The notes under the pieces were generated by a model. The model was given only the letters and a program-made list of their open reading frames with translations, had not been told where the DNA came from and made no database searches. A stretch of DNA of 64,000 bases from Fragum whitleyi. Lineage: Eukaryota > Mollusca > Bivalvia > Cardiida > Cardiidae. Shown here piece after piece: positions 42,032 through 52,900 of the stretch (the first letter of the stretch is position 1; the number at the start of each line of letters is the position of its first letter). The position numbers were made by a program, and so were the translations under genes. Location: contig OX411547.1 of the NCBI GenBank assembly GCA_948146395.1, forward strand, positions 61,568,566 through 61,632,565, written 5' to 3'.

Positions 42032-42086
42032 GAACCTTCAGGTCACAAGTTGTGCACCTATACCACTCAGTTATCTACTAGTGATT
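42032..42086 (-). repeat. tRNA-derived SINE head
   Basis: On the minus strand it reads GATAACTGAGTGGTATAGGTG (A-box-like) followed after about 15 nt by GGTTCAAACCC, an exact match to the B-box consensus GGTTCRANNCC. There is no complete cloverleaf, so it is read as a tRNA-derived promoter of an old SINE rather than a functional tRNA. Confidence 0.5.
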
Positions 42087-42431
42087 TGAACCTAAGAGGA
42101 TATGGCATTGTGGTCCTAGCTCTGCAAAGTCTGACGGAAACATTATTTATCAACTATGGTTGAAAAGACAGTAGCCACTGCCAAAGATGAGAAATTTGAA
42201 AATCATTACAATTAAGTTTATTTCAAGTTCATTTAATAGTCTGTTTTCAAACCAGTGGTTTGCTCAACAACTTTACACTTAACCCACAATCATCGAGTCA
42301 TAAGTCGGCTGTTAAAACTTTGACGCACAACGAAGCCACAGCACATTCGCTTTCAACTCTCACGTCTGCCCATATATACACCTGGGTGAAGAGGAGCAAC
42401 ATGAAGTTTATTTTTTGCCCAGAAAAATTCC

Positions 42432-42513
42432 CATGGTCTGGTCGAGATTTGATCAAGGGACCTTCTGGTCCCAAAGCCACCATCCTTACCGCTGGACCAC
42501 AGACTCCACATTA
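42432..42513 (-). repeat. tRNA-derived SINE head
   Basis: On the minus strand GTCTGTGGTCCAGCGGTAAG is an A-box-like start, and a degenerate B box (GATCAAATCTC) follows about 35 nt later. The spacing and the opening GTGGTCCAGCGGTAAG are typical of tRNA-derived SINEs. The several short ORFs crossing it are artefacts. Confidence 0.5.
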
Positions 42514-43043
42514 ATGACCAGCTCACAGCAATGTTGCTCAACAACAATAAGCCCTAGGTCTTCTTTAGCATGCAGGCTTTGACACTTTGAGACTCTGTAT
42601 TACACAAGCAGGACTCCTTTGTTTTGAAAGTTAACAGACCTATGGACTCCTCAGTCATATTATCTTTCTGCAAACAAATGATCTGAGAAGTTAAAGTTTC
42701 AACCCATCTCTTTTTGTCAAAATTTCAGACCTCTTCAATACAAAAGTTGTTGCATGCAACATTTACTTGTACCTAAAATGATTTTGGAAGTAAATCTATT
42801 TGAAGAATTTGGAAGAATAGTCTCCCAAGATAAGAAAATTCAGACTCCCCCCTTTCTTTTTAAGCTTGGACTGCTTGATTTCACAAGATGGGAATCTGTT
42901 TGACTCCTGATCTCAGAGTTGAACCCAAGCTTGTCAGGCAGAGAAAGGGCCATGATTCTACCTAAAGTGTATTTTCTTGCTTTGCCGATGCGTGTCTTTA
43001 GGTAGAGTGTCAAATAACAAAACATATGTACATAATTACCACA

Positions 43044-43049
43044 TTTATT
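43044..43049 (-). promoter_or_regulatory. Candidate polyadenylation signal of the SMARCC gene
   Basis: AATAAA on the minus strand, about 800 bp beyond the stop codon. It is the first canonical hexamer I found on that side; a variant ATTAAA lies nearer at 43440-43445. The true cleavage site cannot be fixed from sequence alone. Confidence 0.3.
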
Positions 43050-43250
43050 TCTATAAATGTACAGATCTTAGAACACAAAATGGCATCAATACAAAACCAG
43101 AATATGCAAGTTTTAATATGTATGCACTTTAATTAGCCAAAGAAGAGAATTGCTTGACCAACTTTTTTTTTGACAAGTCCAAATTAAAAGAGGTTGCAAA
43201 CATCAAATAAAAGTACAACAAATGTAGGTGCTTTCTATAGGAAACTAGCC

Positions 43251-43341
43251 CATTGTGGCAAAAATTATGGGAAAACGAAAAATTGTTTGTAAAAGCAATT
43301 TCTGCTTTTACCATAAGATTTTGTCAAATATTAACTCACAG
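43251..43341 (-). repeat. Diverged relative of satellite-unit positions 1013-1109
   Basis: Read on the minus strand, this stretch shares with the unit, in order: CTG(T)GAGT, TATTTGACAA, ATGGTAAAAG.AGAAA.TG, ACAA.CAATTT and CCACAATG. Similarity fades on both sides. It lies in the presumed 3' UTR or just beyond the gene. It suggests that part of the satellite unit came from a dispersed repeat already present nearby. Confidence 0.5.
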
Positions 43342-43851
43342 AAACAACAAATCTCAGAACTATCTTAGTTAAGCGCTTGACAGGCATAAAATGCACTTTC
43401 AAACAGATTAAGCTTATTTGTTTAAGTTAGAACATCAGATTTAATACTTTATATTTTCCCTCTGACAATATTTATGTCAATTTACACAATGATAATAATG
43501 ATAGGTTAGCAGATCTGAAAAAGTCCCAGATAAGATAAAATTTGGTGGTCCCACAAGTGGTTGCTTAGGGGTAGTGGAACCATAATAGTTTCAACATTTT
43601 AGAAGTAATGAATTTTAACAGTATTAACAGGAAATTTACCTCAAATCAAAGGAAAATTTTTCTTCAAAAAATGCTTATAAAATAAAAGCTTATTAACCAC
43701 AATTTGAACAGCTATCTACAATGATTATTAGCAAATAAACAGTATTTTGAAGTGAGATTTCTCATATCTGGCACTTAGTCAGACTGCACAATGATAATGA
43801 AAGTTAATGAATGTCCATGACAATTTCACTCTGATAAATGACAATCCAAGT

Positions 43852-43931
43852 CTATGTTGCCGCTGTCGCAGGTTGTGATGAGGTGTCCATTGGTTCTGAG
43901 GCTGCTGACATGTTTGAATCTCCGCCATCTC
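43852..43931 (-). CDS. SMARCC1/2: SMARCC terminal exon and stop codon
   Basis: The acceptor is CTCTATAG. The frame set by exon 14 gives [20 protein letters not shown], then PATAAT and a TAG at 43852-43854. Preceding intron about 1.3 kb. The composition is that of a disordered C-terminus; an alternative end using another exon cannot be excluded. Confidence 0.85.
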
Positions 43932-46900
43932 CTATAGAGTAGAACAAAAAGAAGTTTAATACTAATCCTCCAGAATTTAAAATTAACTTCATACAAATTG
44001 CCGATTTTTGGGACATTTCAACCAGTCAGAGTAAAGTTTCTCTGTTAATTTAGAAGTGAAAAATAGGCATATCTGCACATCTGCATAGGCTGAGGTGCGT
44101 TTTTCAGATCAAGATTTTTAAGATATCTTAAGATTCTTAAATGTGATATACCTCGAGCCATTCAGTTGAAATTCTACGACGCAGCCCGAGATATCTCAAT
44201 AAAAATCTTAAAAATAATCTTAAAATTCTTAATCCTAAAAAACACACCTCCAATCTTAGTCTATATTATCTGCCAAAGCTTTGAGTACAATAAAAATATG
44301 ATAAGAACTGCTGAATAAGTGTTGTTTGTATTTCAATTGCTAAGAAACACAAGCTATCAGTATGGAGTCTATGTCTCACTTACTACCAGTAGGCATAGCT
44401 ATTAGTTCCCTTATTAAACATATACCAAATTTCATTTGAAAGCTGACTTTGAACTCTGAACTTGAGAAACTTTACATTTTCCTTACTAAAGATTTGTTTA
44501 CATTCAATAAAATTTAAATCTAAATGTGTTTAATGTGGATTCCGATTGGACAAAAAATTGGTTTTATTCATCAACAAAATTAATTTTGAGTAGGCAACTA
44601 TTTTGTAAGTTTCTGCAGAAAGTAGTCCAATTAAAAATCTAACATAGATAAATCTTTCCGATTTTGCTTCGTTGATATTAATTTAAGATATATGGAGAGA
44701 GAATTTATTGTATGGTATTTATGTGAAACTAAAAAACTGAATCACACTCAGAATTATGAATCTGTGTCACATATTCATACAGTATGATAAGGTTTTATAG
44801 GTTCATACCTCCATGATATCAACAAATACTCTCTTCATGTCTTAATTCCTTTTTTTCATATTTGGTAGTTTTAGCATTAATGTATATTTTATATTATTAT
44901 CTTTTAAACCCTTATTTCCATTTCTGACCTTGACTTCAGTTCAATTAAAACATTATATCCTATTTCATTAAACATCATCATTAATATTTTGTGAACTTAA
45001 CTCTGGATTCAACAGTTCTTTATGGACCAAAGTAAAGTGCAATGTTGTATATACAAATATCATTAAAGCCATTGACATTTTCTTTAAAAAGTTTTTTATT
45101 ACTTGGCTTGAAGTAATTGGTGACATTAATATCTTTGAATAAGCTTTGAACACAGACAGTAAATCAAAAGACAGGAAATATAAAATTCCAACAATCTTTT
45201 GATGCAAGGGCATAAATTCACTAGGGAAAGGTTTGACACATCACAACAACTCACCACTAGACACAGGTACAGGTGTAGGGGGTTTACCTGCTGTGGGCCC
45301 CCCTGTCTGACTGGATGCAGGGAGGGGCTGGGTTGTGGGGGGAGGGGCTGGTGATCCCTGTTGGACTGTAGGACCCATAGGGGTCATAGGAGAGCCAGTG
45401 TTGGCATAAGCTTGGCTGAGACCACCAACTGTCATAGAGGACACTGATCCAGGGCCACTTCCCTGACCTCCTGTAAAGAAAAATGGAGCCTATTTGTGAT
45501 ATTTCCAATTTTCATGCGTGAGTGAAAGAGACACATTATGTACAATAAAGAACATTGTGAAATTGACCCTCATTCCAATCAAAATCATTCTTAACCATTC
45601 ATTTAAGGCTCCATTCATTCCAAACACTCACTCAAAATCAAAATCATAAGAAAACATTTCAAAATCATTTAAGGTGCTCAACATTTAATTAAATTGATCA
45701 AATTTTTCTACAATTTTATCGGCTGGTGTGGCTTTTAGAGAGTCTGATTGATCAAGAAAGACACACAAATACAGGGATAAACAGTATAGAAATTACCATC
45801 TCCAGCACCCTGGTTGGCCTGTTTTTGTTCAGATGCCATCTGCTGCATTGCTATCTGTCTGGCCCTGTACTCAGCAGCCCGAACCTGCTCCATATGGAAC
45901 TGCTGTCTCTCTTGTAATAGCTGCTGTCTCTGGTATTCAAGCTATCAATAAAGTTTAAATAAATTGGATAAATCAGAGCTACAGATAGGGTGGGTATTTT
46001 AGTTTTCAAAAAAACTATGTCAATTAGTGAATACCAAATTTATTATGTTAGTAAAGATGCACTCTTGTGCTTCTTGATTACATTTCTTGAAGGTTTCTAA
46101 ATACCTAAATTTGTGGATATCATTTATTTTATAAGAGCTATCATTATCATGATTTAGATTTGGGCAAGACCCTAGACCATGCTGGTCCTGACAAAAAAAA
46201 TGCCAATGACATCACTGACCCCGTGTCAATAGCAATTCTTTGTGTTTTCTTCTTTTTTCTTCTAAAACAGTCGACCGACACACAGTCAATCTTGCTCGAG
46301 CCACTACGTCTATTTAGCAACTAATTTTATTAAGCGACTGTTTTCAAAATCCCCTTCTTTGAATCAAAGCATCTTTAAAAGTAGAATTTACTGGTCTAAA
46401 GATATTTGTAAATGAAACCTCTGCCGTTAAAACCCATTTGAATCGTCTCAACAAGACGCTTGAATTTAGCTTTAACAGCATAGGCTTACGAGGGTTGTCC
46501 AGAAAGTTCGTAGACATCGTCTAGTGCATACATACTGTATATCTAGGGCTTCTTAACATTTCACGTCAATATTCAATATTATTCAAAGAGCTGTTATACA
46601 AATTTTCAAGGTGATTCTCTGATAAATAATGAAATTACATGGAATTTTGTAAAGGTAAGTTAGTTGGCGCGGAGCACGAAATTTACGTAACGCAAATATG
46701 ACATCGAGGTAAAAATTCTGCCACTTTAAGTCGAATCTATTAAAGTAACAATCTCTGTTATTCATTGATGTTTTGCCTGTGTTTCAAACTATTCGTTGTA
46801 TTATATCAAGGTTATAAAAGAGCGATTCTTTTCCACATTTAGAAAGAGTGTGTATTGCTAATAACCAGGGGAAAATGAATTTTGCCGCTTTGTTTTTCGA

Positions 46901-49900
46901 TCTTATTACATTAATCCAAAAATTAAAGAAATTCGACTCAATTTCAAGACACCACAAATCAACCAAAAATAATTCATTCACTGCTGGTATCTGAGGCAAA
47001 TTAAGGTCGTGTGTATCCCGGATTCCGGTCAGTACTGTAACGTTCGTTTTCTTAAAAGCCATACTCAAAACGCACAGAACTCAATTTTCTGTATTGTTCA
47101 ATTATTTACGAACTTGTATTAAAAAAAAACCAACTTATCTCATATAGCATTTATCGACTATCATCCATTCTAAATGTTCACTAATCATTAAAGAACAAAT
47201 CTTTAACCACTACAAAACTTCGTTCTTAAAGAACTTTTAAATTGGACGGCGTTTCGTCATAATGACGTTCCAGCTAAAACTTAGACTTTGCATTAAAACA
47301 AATTTGCTAAAAAACTTTTTTAGAACTAGTTACTGGAAAATTTAGATGAAAAATACCATGTGTTTGAAGGATTTGCAATTTGCGATCCTGTATTTTTCAT
47401 AATAGTTTTAGAGGTTTATTTCTTCGTGTTTCCCAAATTCTAATGGAAAATGCAGATTAGACGCTGCTCCGCCGCAACGTCTGACGGCGTCAATTTCTGT
47501 TCCATTTCGCGCACGGTTCGCTATAATACTTTTTCATTAATTCGAGTATAAATTAAGCTATCTCCTTAAAAATATTACAAGATAAAACTCATAAATTCGG
47601 CACAATAAATACGTGTTAATTATGATATTTTCGAAAGATCAAGCCATTGAAAAAAATGTTTTAGTATCCAATCGTTATCGAAAAATGTTTATAATTTCGA
47701 CGTGCTCCGGGTACCACTAGGTGTGGTTGCTAAGGCAACTGCAATATGCATGTCAATAAAAGTTTAAAACATTTTTCTTCAGGTATGAAGTCAGTGATAA
47801 TTAGGGCAGCGCTTAATACAAGAATTGTGAATGAAATGAAAGTAGTAATTAAGCATTTAAGACTGTCTACGAACTTTCTGGACAACCCTCGTATTGAGAA
47901 ATTTGCAATAACAAACATGTTTTCAATGATTTCAATCAAAATAATGTTACTAATTTGTAAACAAAGCGTGTTACTGTACCAAGCGACCATTCTCTTAAAC
48001 AACCTCTTTTTAGTGGTCCGATAAGTGGCCGCTTAATTTATGTTTTACTGTAGTATCTAAACTTACAGCCTCTCTTTCCCTGTCCATAATAGCTTCGAGT
48101 TCATCAAAATGTCGGAGTTTGATCTCGAGCTTCTTCATCTGTGTCTCCACAAGTAGAGCTACCAGACTCTTGATCTTTCTCTCTTCAACTGCAGCTAGAT
48201 GCTGAAATAAAACAGCTCTAAACTTAACTCATAAATAGCATTTTTTTAGGGCTACCATATGTCCATGGCTCAACAGAAAACGGCCCTGCGTTCAGGATGA
48301 CAAAAAATGTAAAAACTGTTTGTATATTATTTCCTGCTCAAAACAAAACAGTCCTTTAACGGTACATGTAGTTTTAACCATTTCATGCTGGACTATCAGT
48401 TCTTTGTCTAAGAGGTGTTTAGTACTCATTTAACAACTTAGGTCAAACCACAACCTACTTCAACTATTTATGTGCTTCTTGAAAGATATCACAGAGAGGA
48501 GTATTGTCAAAAGTGAGATTTCAAGAATGGTAAAAATATGACATTTTGTCCTGTTGCACAATAATTCCAAAACACTCAATCCATGACAGAGTTTTTAAGA
48601 CTTCAAAACTTGAAGTTAATGAGACATTTTTATATATTGACTTGGAAGATTTTTGGTCCATCAATCAAGAACAGACTAAAATCATCAAAACTGGTTCCAA
48701 AGGGTTGAAAAATTGTGATCTTAGGAGTCTTTTTTAAATTTTTAAGTTATACAGATGTAGATTATTTCTTTCAAGTAATAATTTTGCCTTATTTGAATTT
48801 ACAACACCAGAAGGAGTAATCAAGCAGCAATAATTCAATTCTAGTTGTTTCCATCAAATTTCATGCATTCTGATTGGCTGAAAAATAGCTTTAATCTCTC
48901 AATGGAATAAATTTTGATTACACAGCAATTTTGTAAGCTTCTGATAAAAGTAGTCCAATAACAAAAATGTTTCATTGTTGGCAAATCTTTACATTTTTTG
49001 CTTCATGATATTAAATAAATAAGGTAGGAAGATAATATTTTTTGAATTCATAGAGGTATGAAACTAAAAACCTAATCACACTAATGTATGAATCTGGTTC
49101 GCTTATTCCTAGTGTGATTTAGTTTTTAGTATCATACCTCAATGAATTCAACAAATACTCTCTTCATTTCTTAATTGAATCAGCACTTACAATATTCAAG
49201 AAAGGGCTACAATATTTCAGAATCTTACCTTGGCTTTCACAGCTGCAGCAGACAGGGCAGCTGCCGCAGCAGAAGCAATATTTCCTCTATCCTTCTCTAT
49301 CGTCTTTTTGGCAACCTCTAGACTTGTCTCACTAGATTTCTCTCCATCTGTCTTACTGTCTTCCTTCTTTTCTCCATCCTGTAAAACAGAAAATACCAAA
49401 TGAAAATACAATGCCTGTAGTAGGGATGTACAGTGATGACTTTTCAAGCCAGTCATTTGAGTTTGAAAGGTGTCATAAGTTTATTTTGAGATTCTAAAAT
49501 TTCAACCAGATACACATACAGCATACAATTTCGGGAATGTGAGTTTTAATCCTTTTGTGTTTTTTGCTGTTGTATTCTAAATCTCCCACTTACAAAGTAG
49601 AAGGGGTATATAGAGTTCACCATGTCTGTCTGTCTGTACATCTATCTGTCCGAAGACTTTTTTTGTTTCCAGATTCTAACTCAAGACCTAAAATCATGAA
49701 ACTTTACACAATTGATGAATTTGATTAGTTTTGCAGACAGACAGACAGTTGGACACTCATTCAAAAATAATCCTTGACTTTTTTATGCAGTATGTATAAA
49801 ATTTGAGGCTTAATACTCACTTCATCTTTGTCCTGTTTGCTGTCCCCATCAGATTTCTTCTCTGCTTGGTCAGTGTCCATTGCTTCTTCTCCCTGAAGAA

Positions 49901-52900
49901 ATATACATGATTAACAAACAATCTCACATACAATCAGATCATCCTAACTAGAAAGCCATGAATGGCTTGAGGTGCTCCACAGGCTTAAAATTCTTGTAAA
50001 AGCAAATGAATGTTTTGACTAGATTTTTAGATGTTTGGGGTTCTACTGATGTTGCAAATGATTTCAAAATTTCAAATATAACAAACAGAGAAATGACCTC
50101 CGCTCTAAAAAGACATATTTTTGATCAAATCAAAATAATTTTTGGCTGCTTGATAATGGGTCACCCAAAGATCATACCAAAAATGTTTGATTGATATACA
50201 TCAGTTACTTTCTGAGAAAATGATTTTCACAGTTTCCACCTTTAAACATATTGAGAAATGACCTTCGCCCATTAAATGCATATTTTTCATCCAATCAAAA
50301 TAATTTTTGGTACACTGATAAAGGGTCACTCAAGGATCATTCCAGTGAAATTTGGTTGATATCCAAAATTTAGATTCTGAGAAAAGGATTTTCAAATTTT
50401 CCACTATTAAACATATAGAGAAATGACCTCTGCCCATAAAATGCATATTTTTCATCCATTCACAATGATTTTTTGTAGATTGATAAAGAGTCACTCAAGA
50501 ATTATTCCAGTAAAATTTGGTTGATATCCATCACTTACATACTGAGAAAATGATTTTCAAATTTTCCACTATAAAACATATAGAGAAATGACCTCCGCCC
50601 CAAAAATGCATGTTTCCATCCCATCACAATGATTTTTTGTAGACTGATAAAGGGTCACTCAAGGATCATTCCAGTGAAATTTGGTTGATATCCATAAGTT
50701 ACATTCTGAGAAAATGATTTTCAAAGTTTCCACTATATAACATATAGAGAATTGACCTCTGCCCATAAAATGCATATTTTCCATCCGATCACAATGATTT
50801 TTTGTAGACTGATAAAGGGTCACCCAAGGATCATTCATGTAAAATTTTATAAGTATCCATTGATTATAATCTGAGAAAACTCACTTTTTACCATATTTGG
50901 AAATTAGCCACACCCATTAAATCCATGTTTTCCATTGGATCAAAATTTCTTGAACAACTTTGATAGAGGGTCACCCAAGGATCATTCCTGTGAAGTTTGG
51001 TTAAAATTCATCCAATAGTTTCTGAGGAGAAGATTTTTAAAGAAAAGTTTACGGACGCACGCACGCACGGACGGACGCACCACAGACACAACGCCATGAC
51101 AAAAGCCCCAGTGGCTTTCAGCCAGTGGAGCTAAAAAGGGCAGTCTTTGTGAAATTTCTTACCGCATTGGCTTCAAAGCAACGACAAAAGGTAGGTAATT
51201 GACAGAACATCTGAGTGTTGTACTAAGCTATAGTTAAAATGCTTATTTCAACTTCACACAACTATAAGGATTGTTCAAGGACAATTTATGTCAAGCTGGC
51301 AAAATTACAACCTTCAATTTTAATATTGACCACAAACTTTAACCTGGTCATAATGAACCCAGAATATTCCTGCTTTAGTAGGAGGTATAGACAAAGATCA
51401 GTCTACACATATGTGCAGGCTGATCTTAGTCTATACCTTCTAATTTTTCCTTTATAAACGAGAAGAGTTTGAAATTATATTTTTCAAAAATGAATACTGA
51501 CTCTCAATAAGTCAATTCATAGCTTTCAGCTCTTTAATTAAATGGCACTTTTTTCCTAGATTTCTTTTCTGAATGATAAGGGTCAATTATAAAGAGCAAC
51601 TGCGCAAAATGATCATGAAATTCCATGATAAATGTCAAAGCTATGCCCTTTACAAGCTAAGTTTTAACAAAATGATATCAAAGGCAACCTTTTACCAACT
51701 ACGATTGAGTGAACCATACTTCAGATAAACTGGACTGACAGATTATTGCAACAATATAATTAGTAACAGTGAAAAGTGTGTCTTGCACACAGCAATGTAA
51801 ACTGATAAAATCCATCATTTATTTAGACTGCTAGCGTAAAGTTTACTTCCTACATATATCTAAACACTTGAAATTTACACAATGCATTCAGATTCTGATT
51901 GCAAAGAGCAGAATGAAAAGGTATCGTATTCATTGCCAATTGATATCTGAAAGTGACCCATATCTCAAATAATTGGCAACATCTGTACCAACTCATGTTT
52001 TTATTTCCCGCTCTTACCTTTCCATCTGTGCCTGGTTCTTTTTTTACTTCCTTATCTGTCCCTTCTTCTTTCTTTTCTTTATCTCCTTCCTTTTTCTCTT
52101 CTGTGAATGGAAAATTTCAGAAAAAAAATGAAATCTAAACTGTACTTTTGGATTTTTTTCGCCATAGTCTAATTTTTGCCAATTTTGCCTTCCTTGCTAG
52201 GTTGCAGATACGAAAACGCACATAAATAATCCAAGTATTTTGAAAATGTGCAATTCATACTTACAACTTATGAAAAGTATCTCATACATTCACACATGAA
52301 CCTGTCTACATTAGGTTCAATTACAGTTACCGTTACAAATATGAATTAAATAATTGTATTTGTTATCAAAAGTGATAAATTTAACACTTTTTTGCCAGTT
52401 TTAAATTGGATTAACATCAAAGATTTTAATTGGTGTGCATGTTTGCCTAGAAAAAGTAGATGCAGTTACCACCTGCTTAATTATGGAATAGTAATTTTCC
52501 ATGTGAACTCTTCACAAATGACCAATTTATACAAGATGTGTTTGTGAAACACTAATGCACCCTTAACAGCAATTTTTTTTCAAAGTTTGACCTTGACAGA
52601 TGATCTTGACTTTGGTGCCAGCGGATGCGGATCATTGAGATCTATCGTCATGCCAAATTTGAGCTTTGTATGTCAAATACTCTTGGAGAAGAGGCAAAGG
52701 TTAAGTTTTCGGACAGACAGACAGACAGACATGAGTAAAACAATATGCCCCCGATCTCTCGATACGGGGGGCATAAAAATCAAATTTAATTTTTGTGCAT
52801 CTTTTTTTCACCACCTATCCTAGGTGGCAAAAATAAGATGCACCAAAATAAAACCTATACTTTTTTGATAAAAGTGGCAGAAATAAGACAACACAAAACT

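Larger units (their letters stand above)
39915..43043. other. Gene-free interval between the array and the SMARCC gene
   Basis: No convincing coding sequence was found on either strand. It contains a TTG microsatellite (about 39922-39937), a duplicated ~110-bp segment, a ~297-bp dispersed element, a perfect foldback, a palindromic hairpin repeat and two minus-strand tRNA-derived SINE heads, listed separately. The overlapping ORFs of 60-84 codons near 42260-42547 fall across a SINE head and are not genes. The rest is plain AT-rich sequence. Confidence 0.6.

Noticed and set aside
42260..42547. Overlapping ORFs of 61-84 codons on both strands
   Set aside because: They overlap each other and a tRNA-derived SINE head; no coding signature.
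42840..43025. A minus-strand stretch with GAGTTGAACCCAAG as another tRNA-like gene
   Set aside because: Only a weak B-box-like word, no A box at the right spacing and no cloverleaf.
46784..47068. A 94-codon minus-strand ORF inside the mariner-type element as a transposase
   Set aside because: No helix-turn-helix or DDD/DDE motifs recognisable, and far too short.
47746..48024. A 92-codon plus-strand ORF
   Set aside because: It crosses the mariner terminal repeat and its TA duplication into the outer repeat, so it is a chance reading frame.
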